Source: an uncultured Coriobacteriaceae bacterium
GTDB lineage: Bacteria > Actinomycetota > Coriobacteriia > Coriobacteriales > UMGS124
DNA length: 42,450 nucleotides
Assembly (NCBI GenBank): GCA_900539345.1
Contig: UQBS01000021.1
Coordinates: forward strand, 1 to 42,450
Direction: 5' to 3'
Within the stretch, counting starts at the first letter, position 1. The number at the start of each line of letters is the position of its first letter. The notes below the pieces were generated by a model. The model searched no databases. It was not told the DNA's origin and was given only the letters and a program-made list of their open reading frames with translations. Below are positions 16,518-24,999 of this stretch, in pieces. The translations under genes and the position numbers were made by a program.

Positions 16518-18776
16518 ATGGCAAAGGTTACACACGAGTTCGACCTCTATGGCAAGCATTACACCCTCGAGACTGGCGAACTCGCGAAGCAGACGACGGG
16601 CGCCGTCCTGGTCAAGCAGGGCGACACCACGGTCCTCATGACCGCCGTCGTCTCCAAGGAGCGCAAGAACTACGACTTCTTCCCGCTGACGGTTGACTTC
16701 GTGGAGCGCATGTACTCGGTCGGCCGCCTGCCCGGTGGCTACCTCAAGCGTGAGACCCGCCCCACCGACAAGGCGACCCTCACCGCTCGTATGATCGACC
16801 GCCCCATCCGTCCGAGCTTCCCCGACGGCTTCCGCAACGAGGTGCAGATTGTTGCCACCTCGCTCGTGTGCGACCAGATCAACCCCTTCGACGTCATCTG
16901 CACCATGGGTGCCTCCGCTGCCCTCACCGTGGGCGGCGTGCCCTTCGAGGGCCCGCTGGCCTGCGTGCGCATCGGCCGCGACCGCGACACCCATGAGTTC
17001 ATCGTCAACCCCACCTACGAAGAGCGCGACAACTCCGACCTCGACCTCGAGCTCGGCGGCACCCGCGACTTCGTGAGCATGCTCGAGGCCGGCGCCGAGG
17101 AGATCACCGAGGAGGACATGCTGGCCGCCATGCAGTTCGGCCAGGAGGCCCTCGGTGCGTTCTGCGACCAGCAGAAGATCTTCTTCGAGAAGGTCGCCGA
17201 GGTCAACGGCCCCATCGTCATGAAGGAGTACCCGCTCGACGAGCCGAACTCCTACGTGCACGACAAGATTTTCGCCCACTACGACGAGATGAGCGCCGCC
17301 CTCAAGGACGCCGACAAGCAGGCCCGTATGGCCAAGGTCGACGAGCTCAAGAGCGCTATCAAGGCTGAGTTCACCGAGGAGGAGCAGGCCGAGTTCGACC
17401 GCGAGATCCCCGTTGAGCTCAAGAGCCTCGAGAAGCACGCCATGCGCGTCATGGTCGTCGAGACCGGCGAGCGCGTTGACGGCCGTCGTGCCGACGAGAT
17501 CCGTCCGCTCATGATCAAGCCCGGCTACCTGCCCCTCGTGCATGGCTCCGGCCTCTTCCAGCGCGGTCAGACCCAGGTCCTCTCCGTGCTGACGCTCGGC
17601 ATGCTCAACGATTGGCAGCGCCTCGACACCATCGAGCCCATCGATGGCAAGCGCTACATTCACCAGTACAACTTCCCGCCGTACTGCACCGGCGAGACCG
17701 GCCGCATGGGCTCGCCCAAGCGCCGCGAGATCGGCCACGGCGCCCTGGCTGAGCGCGCCCTTCTGCCCGTCATTCCTTCCGAGGAAGAGTTCCCCTACAC
17801 CATCCGCGTCGTCTCCGAGGTCATGGAGTCCAATGGTTCCTCGTCCATGGCGTCGACCTGTGGCAGCTGCCTTGCCCTCATGGACGGCGGCGTGCCCCTG
17901 AAGCGCCCGGTTTCCGGTATCGCCATGGGCCTCATCCAGGAGAATGGCAAGACCGTTGTCCTCTCCGACATCCAGGGTCTCGAGGACTTCCTCGGCGACA
18001 TGGACTTCAAGGTGACGGGCACTTCCGAGGGCATTACCGCCATGCAGATGGACAACAAGGCCACCGGCCTCACGTTCGAGATTCTGCGCAAGGCTCTCCA
18101 GCAGGCCAAGGAAGGCCGCGCCTTCATCCTCGACGCCATGCTTGCCGAGATTGCGGCTCCTCGCGAGAGCGTCCGTGAGAACGCCCCGCACATCATCACC
18201 ATCCACATCCCGACTGACAAGATCCGCGAGGTCATCGGCTCGGGCGGCAAGACCATCCGCTCCATCCAGGAGGACACCGGCGCCACCATCGACATCCAGG
18301 AGGACGGCACCGTCTTCATCGGCTCCTGCGATGCCGGCGGCGAGGAGGCCCGTGCTCGCATCGAGGCCATCGTCAAGGTGCCCGAGGTGGGCGAGGAGTA
18401 CTTCGGCCGCGTTGTGGGCGTCCAGCCCTTCGGCGCCTTCGTCGAGCTGCTTCCCGGCAAGGACGGCCTGCTGCACATCTCCCGCATGGCCCAGGGCCGC
18501 GTGGAGAAGGTTGAGGATGTCCTTAACGTTGGCGATGAGGTCCACGTCAAGGTTATCGAGGTCGACGAGAAGGGCAAGGTTTCTCTCGACCGTATCGACA
18601 AGCCCGAGGTTCCTGCTGGCTCCGGCAAGTCCTCTGAGGACCGCGGTGAGCGCTCCGAGCGTTCTGAGCGCAAGCCCCGCGAGCGTCGTCGTCCTGGCGA
18701 CGGTGGCCACCACAAGTCCGAGGGTGGCAACGAGGGCGGCGAGCGTCGTCAGCCCCGTCGTCATCACGAGGGCTAA
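16518..18776 (+). CDS. pnp: Polyribonucleotide nucleotidyltransferase (PNPase)
   Basis: This 3'-to-5' phosphorolytic exoribonuclease works in mRNA decay. The 752-residue protein has the full family layout: a first RNase PH-like domain (about 10-140, with DRPIRPSFPDGFRNEVQ), the helical domain (about 210-300), a second catalytic RNase PH domain (about 310-550, with GETGRMGSPKRREIGHGALAERAL), a KH domain (about 561-605, IGSGGKTIRSI) and an S1 domain (about 627-691, VVGVQPFGAFVELLPGKDGL). A basic Arg/Gly/Glu-rich tail (about 695-752) may bind RNA or protein partners. The start follows GAAGGAGA. The long minus-strand open frame opposite this gene is a composition effect. Confidence 0.97.
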   Translation: MAKVTHEFDLYGKHYTLETGELAKQTTGAVLVKQGDTTVLMTAVVSKERKNYDFFPLTVDFVERMYSVGRLPGGYLKRETRPTDKATLTARMIDRPIRPSFPDGFRNEVQIVATSLVCDQINPFDVICTMGASAALTVGGVPFEGPLACVRIGRDRDTHEFIVNPTYEERDNSDLDLELGGTRDFVSMLEAGAEEITEEDMLAAMQFGQEALGAFCDQQKIFFEKVAEVNGPIVMKEYPLDEPNSYVHDKIFAHYDEMSAALKDADKQARMAKVDELKSAIKAEFTEEEQAEFDREIPVELKSLEKHAMRVMVVETGERVDGRRADEIRPLMIKPGYLPLVHGSGLFQRGQTQVLSVLTLGMLNDWQRLDTIEPIDGKRYIHQYNFPPYCTGETGRMGSPKRREIGHGALAERALLPVIPSEEEFPYTIRVVSEVMESNGSSSMASTCGSCLALMDGGVPLKRPVSGIAMGLIQENGKTVVLSDIQGLEDFLGDMDFKVTGTSEGITAMQMDNKATGLTFEILRKALQQAKEGRAFILDAMLAEIAAPRESVRENAPHIITIHIPTDKIREVIGSGGKTIRSIQEDTGATIDIQEDGTVFIGSCDAGGEEARARIEAIVKVPEVGEEYFGRVVGVQPFGAFVELLPGKDGLLHISRMAQGRVEKVEDVLNVGDEVHVKVIEVDEKGKVSLDRIDKPEVPAGSGKSSEDRGERSERSERKPRERRRPGDGGHHKSEGGNEGGERRQPRRHHEG

Positions 18777-18806
18777 GTTCTAGCTTTACTTAAGCGTTAT
18801 TGTTGG

Positions 18807-18842
18807 GGGACGTCAGCACATATCGGGCTGACGTCCCTTTTC
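18807..18842 (+). terminator. Rho-independent terminator after pnp
   Basis: An 11-bp perfect stem GGGACGTCAGC / GCTGACGTCCC (18807-18817, 18827-18837) is followed by four T residues. The dapB ribosome site TAAGGAGGA begins a few bases later, so dapB may depend on read-through or on a promoter inside pnp. Confidence 0.85.
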
Positions 18843-18858
18843 CTTAAGGAGGAACTTT

Positions 18859-19656
18859 ATGGTTAAGGTTATCGTTTCTGGTGCAAAGGGCCGCATGGGC
18901 ACCTGCATTGTCAACGCCGTGGCCGCAGCTGAAGACCTCAAGCTTGTCGGCTGCTTCGATCCCCATTGCGCCGGACAGGTCGTGTCCTGCGCCGACGGTG
19001 ATTTTGCCTGCTCCGACGATTTGGGTGCACTCATTGACGCCACCGGCGCCGACGTCGTGGTCGACTTCACCCAGCCTGGTGCCGTGCTTGCCAACGTCGA
19101 GTGTGTGCTGTCCCATGGTGCGCATGCCGTTGTGGGCACGACCGGCGTTGCCCGCCAGGATATGGAGGCCATCGCCCTGAAGTACGCAGACAAGGGCGGC
19201 AAGCTCTTCTTCGCCCCGAACTTCACCACCGGCGCCGTCCTCATGATGCAGTTTGCCAAGGTTGCCGGTAAGTTCTTCCCCGACGTCGAGATCGTTGAGA
19301 TGCACCACGACGGCAAGAAGGACGCTCCTTCCGGCACCGCGGTCACCACCGCGCACATGATCGCCGAGGGCAGGGGAGGCGTGCGCAACGCCGGTCCCGG
19401 CAGCGAGACCGAGATTGCGGGTTGCGAGGGCGCCCGTGGCGCCGAGGTCGACGGCGTGCGCATTCATGCCATCCGCGGCGACGGATACATGGCCTCTCAG
19501 GAGGTCATCATGTCCGCGGCCGGCCAGACCCTCACCATCCGTCACGATTCCACGCTGCGCGAGGCCTACATGCCCGGTGTCTTGCTTGCGATTCGCAATG
19601 TCGCCAGCCTGCCGGAACCCTTCACGGTGGGTCTCGAGTGCCTCATGGGCCTCTAG
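18859..19656 (+). CDS. dapB: 4-hydroxy-tetrahydrodipicolinate reductase
   Basis: DapB reduces hydroxy-tetrahydrodipicolinate with NAD(P)H in the diaminopimelate route, which feeds lysine and peptidoglycan. At 265 residues the length is normal. The N-terminal dinucleotide site reads VIVSGAKGRMG. The substrate-binding and catalytic signature HHDGKKDAPSGTA lies near residue 148, and GTTG sits in the middle, as in the family. A strong ribosome site (TAAGGAGGA) ends about eight bases before ATG 18859. Confidence 0.96.
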   Translation: MVKVIVSGAKGRMGTCIVNAVAAAEDLKLVGCFDPHCAGQVVSCADGDFACSDDLGALIDATGADVVVDFTQPGAVLANVECVLSHGAHAVVGTTGVARQDMEAIALKYADKGGKLFFAPNFTTGAVLMMQFAKVAGKFFPDVEIVEMHHDGKKDAPSGTAVTTAHMIAEGRGGVRNAGPGSETEIAGCEGARGAEVDGVRIHAIRGDGYMASQEVIMSAAGQTLTIRHDSTLREAYMPGVLLAIRNVASLPEPFTVGLECLMGL

Positions 19657-19711
19657 GCAAATTGCGTTTTTGCCCCCACATACAAAGGGGGCCCGCCCTG
19701 TCTGGGGTACC

Positions 19712-19786
19712 ATGATGGATGGCTCTTACACCACTCGCAAGAGGCATCGTCACACATTTGATTGCTTGCGCGGCGCTGAAGGATGA
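19712..19786 (+). other. Possible 24-codon leader ORF running into the terminator before the RNase J gene
   Basis: Two adjacent ATGs (19712, 19715) open a short frame that encodes a peptide with the basic run TTRKRHRH and stops at TGA 19784-19786. The stop lies inside the loop of the terminator at 19769-19819. CTGGGG precedes the start as a weak ribosome site. Such an overlap is how leader-peptide attenuators are built, but no promoter or competing stem was confirmed. Confidence 0.2.
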
Positions 19787-19819
19787 GCCTGACTCGTCTG
19801 AAGCGCCGCGTTTTGTTTT
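19769..19819 (+). terminator. Terminator between dapB and the RNase J gene
   Basis: A 9-bp GC-rich stem CGCGGCGCT / AGCGCCGCG is followed by TTTTGTTTT. Its 24-base loop can fold further (GATGAG with CTCGTC). It lies about 50 bases before the next start codon. A possible -10 box, TATAAG, is at 19831-19836, just after it. Confidence 0.8.
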
Positions 19820-19866
19820 GGAACAGTTTGTATAAGCTGACGACATAAAGGAGGAAACGTTCGTAT

Positions 19867-21549
19867 ATGGCAAAACGGAAGAGCACTCAGGCAAAGGGGC
19901 CCGCGCTGAAGGTCATTCCTTTGGGTGGCCTCGACGGCATCGGCAAGAACATGACGGTCATCGAGTACGGTGACGACATGATTTTGGACGACGCCGGTCT
20001 CATGTTCCCTGATGACAATCATCCCGGCGTGGACCTTATCCTGCCGGATTACACCTATGTCCTTGAGAACGAGGACAAGCTGCGCGGCATCATCATCACA
20101 CACGGTCACGAGGACCACATCGGCGCCTTGCCGTACCTGCTGCAGGACCTCAACCCCAATGTTCCCATCTACTCCTCGAAGCTCACGCTCGGCATGATTG
20201 CTGGCAGGCTCGAGGAGCACCGTATCAAGAACCCCAACTTCAAAGAGGTCAAGTCGGGCGATAGGGTGCAGCTCGGCAAGCTCAGCGTTGAGTTCTTCTC
20301 GGTGAACCACTCCATCCCTGCGGCCATGGGCGCGTTCATCCAGAGCCCTGCCGGCAACGTCTTGCACACGGGCGACTTCAAGCTCGACCAGACCCCCATA
20401 GACGGCGTCCGTACTGATTTTGCGGCGCTCACCAGGTTTGCCGATGAGGGCGTCGACCTGCTGATGAGCGACTCGACCAACGCAAACCGCCCCGGGTACA
20501 CCCCCAGCGAGGCTGCTGTCGGCCCCTTCCTGCGCGATGTCATCTCCAACGCCAAGGGCCGCGTGTTCGTTGCCTCGTTCTCGAGCCACATCCATCGTCT
20601 CCAACAGGTGTGCGACGCCGCGATTGCATCGGGCCGCAAGGTGGTCGTGACTGGTCGTTCGATGCTCACCAACACCCGCGTTGCCCGTGAGCTCGGCTAC
20701 CTCAAGATTGACGAAGAGGACATCATTGATGCCTTCGACATCGACAAATACCCCGAGAATCGCGTCGTCGTGCTGTGCACCGGCTCTCAGGGCGAGCCGC
20801 TCTCGGCTCTTGCACGCATGGCTACGGGTGAGCACAAGACGCTGCAGATTCAAGAGGGTGACACGGTCATCATCTCGGCCACGCCGGTCCCGGGCAACGA
20901 GAAGGCCGTGACCCAGATCATCAACACCCTCGCCAAGATCGGCGCCGACGTGTACGACAAGAGCCGCGGCATGGTCCACGTCTCCGGCCACGCCTCCCAG
21001 GAGGAGCTGAAGATGCTCATGGCGCTCACGCGTCCCAAGCACTTCATGCCCGTCCACGGCGAGGCCACGCACCTGCGTGCTCATGCAAAGCTCGCCCAGG
21101 ACATGGGTGTCGACGAGGACAACATCTTCATCCTCGACAACGGCGAGTCGCTCGAGATGCGCGACCATCGCGTCACACGCGGCAAGACGGTCGAGTCGGG
21201 CGTTATCTACGTTGATGGCCTGCGCATCTCCGACACCGACCAGATGGTCCTTGCCGACCGCAAGCGACTGTCGGAAGACGGCCTGGTAAGCGTCGTTGCC
21301 ACGTTCTCCCGCCGTACATCCACCTTGGTTGGCCTTCAGCTTTCTGCCAAGGGTGTATCGTTTGACGCCGAGGCACCCGGTTGCGTCACACTGCTTACTG
21401 AGCGTGTGAAGAAGGCCATTGCCAAGCGCAGCGCCTCGCTTGAGAGCCGCGAGGCTGTGGACAAGGTTGTGCGCGACTCCGTTTCGAGCCACCTTTGGGA
21501 GACCTGGCACAGCCGCCCGGTCATTGTTTCGTTTGTCGTGGAAGTGTAA
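19867..21549 (+). CDS. rnj: Ribonuclease J
   Basis: RNase J is a metallo-beta-lactamase/beta-CASP ribonuclease with endo- and 5'-exonuclease activity, central to mRNA and rRNA processing in Gram-positive bacteria and actinobacteria. The 560-residue length is normal. The zinc-binding motif HGHEDHIG lies at residues 79-86, with later motifs MSDSTNA, SFSSHIHR and TGSQGEP, and the C-terminal PVHGEATHL. The N-terminus is short and basic. The start follows AAAGGAGGAAACG. With pnp two genes upstream, the locus concentrates RNA-decay enzymes. Confidence 0.96.
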   Translation: MAKRKSTQAKGPALKVIPLGGLDGIGKNMTVIEYGDDMILDDAGLMFPDDNHPGVDLILPDYTYVLENEDKLRGIIITHGHEDHIGALPYLLQDLNPNVPIYSSKLTLGMIAGRLEEHRIKNPNFKEVKSGDRVQLGKLSVEFFSVNHSIPAAMGAFIQSPAGNVLHTGDFKLDQTPIDGVRTDFAALTRFADEGVDLLMSDSTNANRPGYTPSEAAVGPFLRDVISNAKGRVFVASFSSHIHRLQQVCDAAIASGRKVVVTGRSMLTNTRVARELGYLKIDEEDIIDAFDIDKYPENRVVVLCTGSQGEPLSALARMATGEHKTLQIQEGDTVIISATPVPGNEKAVTQIINTLAKIGADVYDKSRGMVHVSGHASQEELKMLMALTRPKHFMPVHGEATHLRAHAKLAQDMGVDEDNIFILDNGESLEMRDHRVTRGKTVESGVIYVDGLRISDTDQMVLADRKRLSEDGLVSVVATFSRRTSTLVGLQLSAKGVSFDAEAPGCVTLLTERVKKAIAKRSASLESREAVDKVVRDSVSSHLWETWHSRPVIVSFVVEV

Positions 21550-21564
21550 GGCAGGTTCCAGCAC

Positions 21565-24500
21565 GTGAGTCGTCCGAAGAGCGAGGCCAGCTCGCAGAAG
21601 ACAACCAAAGAAAAGTCCGGAGGGCGCACCAAGAAGGCGACCCCGCAGAAGGCGACCGCCAAGGCTCGCTCCGGGCAGGCTGCCTCCTCGAACCAGTCTG
21701 CTCAGCGCCGGGTGGAACCTGCACCGAGCCCAGCCATGCCTGCGGAGCCTCGCATGCCGCTGCTCGACTATGAGACGCGCCAGCAAATCGCGGGTGTCGT
21801 GGTTGCCGTCATCGGTGCGGCCCTGTTCATCGCGATGCTCGCGCCCACAACCGGCATGCTCACTCAAGGCCTCAGCGCTTTTCTTCATACGCTCTTCGGT
21901 GTCGGGGCCATCCTTGTGCCCCTTGCGCTTGTCGCATGGTCGGTAACCATCTTCACCCAGCATGCCGGCCTTGTTGCAAGCAGGGTCATTGTGGGTTTGC
22001 TGCTTGTGGCCCTTGCCGTGATGGCCGGCTTCGGCATCACCACCGCAGGTTGCACCGCAGATTGCACCGCAGATGCGAACATCCTGTTCACTGTTGAAAA
22101 CCTCCGTGCACGGGGCGGCTATGTCGGTAACGGCCTCGCCTGGGTGCTTCTGTCTCTCTTTGGGCAGATTGCTGGGTTTGTTGTGATTGTCGGCATCGCC
22201 ATCGCAGGCCTTGTAATCATCGGCCTCGATGTCTCCTCCGTAGTCGTCCAAGTGCGCATGCGCCACCAGCAATCGCTTGCCCGCAGCGCGGAGAGGCGTG
22301 CCTCTCGCGAGCGCCGTGCGTCGCGCTATGAGGACGATTTCTACGAGGACGAGCTGCCTGAAGGCTACACGCCCACCGTGCTGTTCAACCCTGACGACCG
22401 CTGTCGCCCGCAGTCCGACATGGGCGCGACGCCCACGAGCCGTGCACGCTCTGCCACTACAGTCATACCGTTCGACCATGAAGCGGTGAATTTGCGCGAC
22501 TATGCAACGCCGCCCGCTTCGGTTCTCAGCCGCGCAAAGGCCGCCGGCGTCGCTTCGACGACGCTCCTTGACGGCAAGGACGACCTCGGGTACGAGCAAG
22601 TGCAGCCTGCTCCCAAGACAACCCTGCTTGCACAGGAGCGCGACGACGTTGGCTATGAGGATGACGACGCATGCGAGCCCGTCGATGACTATCGTCGCGT
22701 GCCCGAGGTGCGTTCCATGCCTGAGCAGCGGTTTGCCCTCGACGAGTCGCTGCCCCAGCCCCCTCAGTCGCTCATCAACAAAAAGGCCCGCCGTGCTTCC
22801 TCGGGTTGGTGGAACCCGGCCGATGAGTGGAACCGCGACGCCTTCGATCCGAACGATCTGGGCGATGGTCAGGCCGACAGCCTCGTCCCGGGCGTTATCC
22901 CGGGTGCGCCGCTCTATTACGACGACTCGATGGCGTCTTCTGACGACATGTACATTGCTGAGAAGGGCACCATTGCGCCCAGCACGGTTGCAGCAACCGC
23001 AGCTGCAGCATGTGCTCCTCGCGATGATGCGCCCGCTGCCGCCTTGCCAGCTGAGCCAATGAGCGACTTCGAGGCGGCCCGAGAGGCCAAGCGTCTGTCC
23101 TTGCCTGTAACCCCCATGTATACGCGACCCGCACAGCCGGCAGGGGAGAGCGACTCGGCCTCTCTCGACAACTCGACCAATGCGGCCGTCGATGCTGCTT
23201 GCCGCAACGATGCGTATGCGCAGGCGGTCTCTGGCCCTGCCGTGTTTGACGAGGATTGCGCCGAGTGTGAGCTGCCCTGGGAGGAGCCCGCGAAGGGCGC
23301 GTCCGCTGCCGCGGTGCAACCCATAGCCCCTGTCGTGGCACCGGCTGCTCCCCAGCAGCGTCGCAGTGCTACCACGAGCCTCAACGCCACAAGCGTTTTT
23401 GCCCAGGTGCCCACGCGTCGCGCCTCTTCCGGCGAGGCTGCCGAAGCCCTTGTCAACTTCGGGGCAAGCCAGCAGGATACCTCCGTCAACGAGGGTCCTT
23501 ACGAGCTCCCCCCGCTGGCATTGGCCAGGCGTTCCAACGGCGGCAAGGGCTTCGTCGCGGAGCACTCTGAGCTCGCCCAAGAGACCGCTGCCGCGTTGCA
23601 GTCGGCGCTTGCGGAGTTTGGCGTGGACGCCCATGTCGTCGACTGGGTCGAGGGCCCCACGTTCACAACGTATCGCCTTTGCCCCGGCAAGGGCGTGCGC
23701 GTAAACAGGATTTCCGCCCTGGAGAACGACATCGCCCGCACCCTTGCTGCGCCAAGCGTGCGCATCTACTCGCCTGTTGCGGGCACGAGCTATGTGGGCG
23801 TGGAGGTTGCCAACGAAAGCCGCCGCGAGGTTGCCTTTGGCGACGTGCTGCCCTGTGTCACCGGCGGCCCGCTCGACTTCGCCGTAGGCCTCGACGCCGG
23901 CGGCAAGCCCGTCCATGCCGACCTCGGCAAGCTTCCGCACCTGCTCATCGCAGGTACCACCGGTTCGGGCAAGTCCGTCACCGTGAACTCCATCATCCTG
24001 TCGATGCTCATGCGCGACACGCCTGAAGAGCTGCGCCTCATCATCGTCGACCCCAAGCAGGTCGAATTCAGCGAGTATGCCGGCATTCCGCACCTTGCCA
24101 TGCCCGTCGTGACCGATCCCCGTCAGGCTGCGGCGGCATTGCAATGGGCGGTCACCGAGATGGACAGGCGCTATCGTGTCTTCTCCAACTTGAGCGTTCG
24201 CGACCTTGCTTCTTACAACTCGCTTGTCACCAGGATCGCCGAAGAGGAAACGAACCTCACGACTCTGCCGTGCGTCGTCGTCGTCATCGACGAGCTTGCA
24301 GACCTCATGATGGTCGCCAAGAAAGACATGGAGGCATCCATCGTGCGCGTGGCCCAGCTGGGTCGTGCCGCTGGTATCCACCTCGTCATCGCCACGCAGA
24401 CCCCGCGCGCCGACATCGTCACGGGCCTCATCCGTGCAAACGTCGCAAACCGCATCGCGTTGCGCGTCTCGAAGGGCACCGACTCGCGCATCATCATCGA

Positions 24501-24999
24501 CCAGATGGGTGCCGAGAAGCTGCTGCCCCACGGCGACATGCTGTTCCTCGAGGCATCCTTCGGCGACATGCCCCGCCGTATCCAGGGATGCAACGTCACC
24601 GACGAGGAGAAGGCGGCGATTCTCAACCACATCAAGTCCCAGCCCGCCGCCCGTCCCTGCGCCATGGCCCCCATGCCTAGCGCAGGCGGTCAGCTTCCGC
24701 TCGACACTTCCACTGAACCCGCTGGACCCACAGGCAGGGGAGGTTCGGCAGGACCGGGCGACGACGACCCCTTGGCCTGGGAGGCTGCTAAGCTTGTCGT
24801 GGAGAACCAGCTTGGCTCCACTTCCATGCTCCAGCGTCGCATGAAGCTCGGCTATGCTCGCGCCGGCCGCGTCATGGACTTGCTCGAGGAAATGGGCGTG
24901 GTGGGCCCTGCCCAGGGTTCCAAGCCGCGAACCGTTCTTGTGTCTGACCTTGACGAGCTTGAGACGCTCCGCAACGCCGACATCCCGTCTGGAGAGTGA
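21565..24999 (+). CDS. ftsK: DNA translocase FtsK/SpoIIIE family
   Basis: This septal DNA pump moves chromosome ends into daughter cells. The 1,144-residue protein begins at GTG 21565 with a basic tail. Four membrane segments span about residues 72-226. A long low-complexity Ala/Pro/acidic linker runs to about 640. The motor domain follows, with Walker A GTTGSGKS at about 797, VDPKQVEFSEYAGIPHL, and Walker B VVVVIDELADL at about 905. The C-terminal gamma (winged-helix, DNA-reading) domain is about 1066-1144. The ribosome site is weak, and the gene lies 15 bases after the RNase J gene, suggesting co-transcription. Its stop overlaps the next gene. Confidence 0.96.
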   Translation: MSRPKSEASSQKTTKEKSGGRTKKATPQKATAKARSGQAASSNQSAQRRVEPAPSPAMPAEPRMPLLDYETRQQIAGVVVAVIGAALFIAMLAPTTGMLTQGLSAFLHTLFGVGAILVPLALVAWSVTIFTQHAGLVASRVIVGLLLVALAVMAGFGITTAGCTADCTADANILFTVENLRARGGYVGNGLAWVLLSLFGQIAGFVVIVGIAIAGLVIIGLDVSSVVVQVRMRHQQSLARSAERRASRERRASRYEDDFYEDELPEGYTPTVLFNPDDRCRPQSDMGATPTSRARSATTVIPFDHEAVNLRDYATPPASVLSRAKAAGVASTTLLDGKDDLGYEQVQPAPKTTLLAQERDDVGYEDDDACEPVDDYRRVPEVRSMPEQRFALDESLPQPPQSLINKKARRASSGWWNPADEWNRDAFDPNDLGDGQADSLVPGVIPGAPLYYDDSMASSDDMYIAEKGTIAPSTVAATAAAACAPRDDAPAAALPAEPMSDFEAAREAKRLSLPVTPMYTRPAQPAGESDSASLDNSTNAAVDAACRNDAYAQAVSGPAVFDEDCAECELPWEEPAKGASAAAVQPIAPVVAPAAPQQRRSATTSLNATSVFAQVPTRRASSGEAAEALVNFGASQQDTSVNEGPYELPPLALARRSNGGKGFVAEHSELAQETAAALQSALAEFGVDAHVVDWVEGPTFTTYRLCPGKGVRVNRISALENDIARTLAAPSVRIYSPVAGTSYVGVEVANESRREVAFGDVLPCVTGGPLDFAVGLDAGGKPVHADLGKLPHLLIAGTTGSGKSVTVNSIILSMLMRDTPEELRLIIVDPKQVEFSEYAGIPHLAMPVVTDPRQAAAALQWAVTEMDRRYRVFSNLSVRDLASYNSLVTRIAEEETNLTTLPCVVVVIDELADLMMVAKKDMEASIVRVAQLGRAAGIHLVIATQTPRADIVTGLIRANVANRIALRVSKGTDSRIIIDQMGAEKLLPHGDMLFLEASFGDMPRRIQGCNVTDEEKAAILNHIKSQPAARPCAMAPMPSAGGQLPLDTSTEPAGPTGRGGSAGPGDDDPLAWEAAKLVVENQLGSTSMLQRRMKLGYARAGRVMDLLEEMGVVGPAQGSKPRTVLVSDLDELETLRNADIPSGE

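Noticed and set aside
16413..18767. A 784-codon minus-strand open frame opposite pnp
   Set aside because: Low-complexity Leu/Gly/Asp/His product typical of the antisense of GC-rich genes; no ribosome site.
19672..19692. GCCCCC/GGGGGC hairpin as a dapB terminator
   Set aside because: No T-tract follows on either strand; the better terminator is at 19769-19819.
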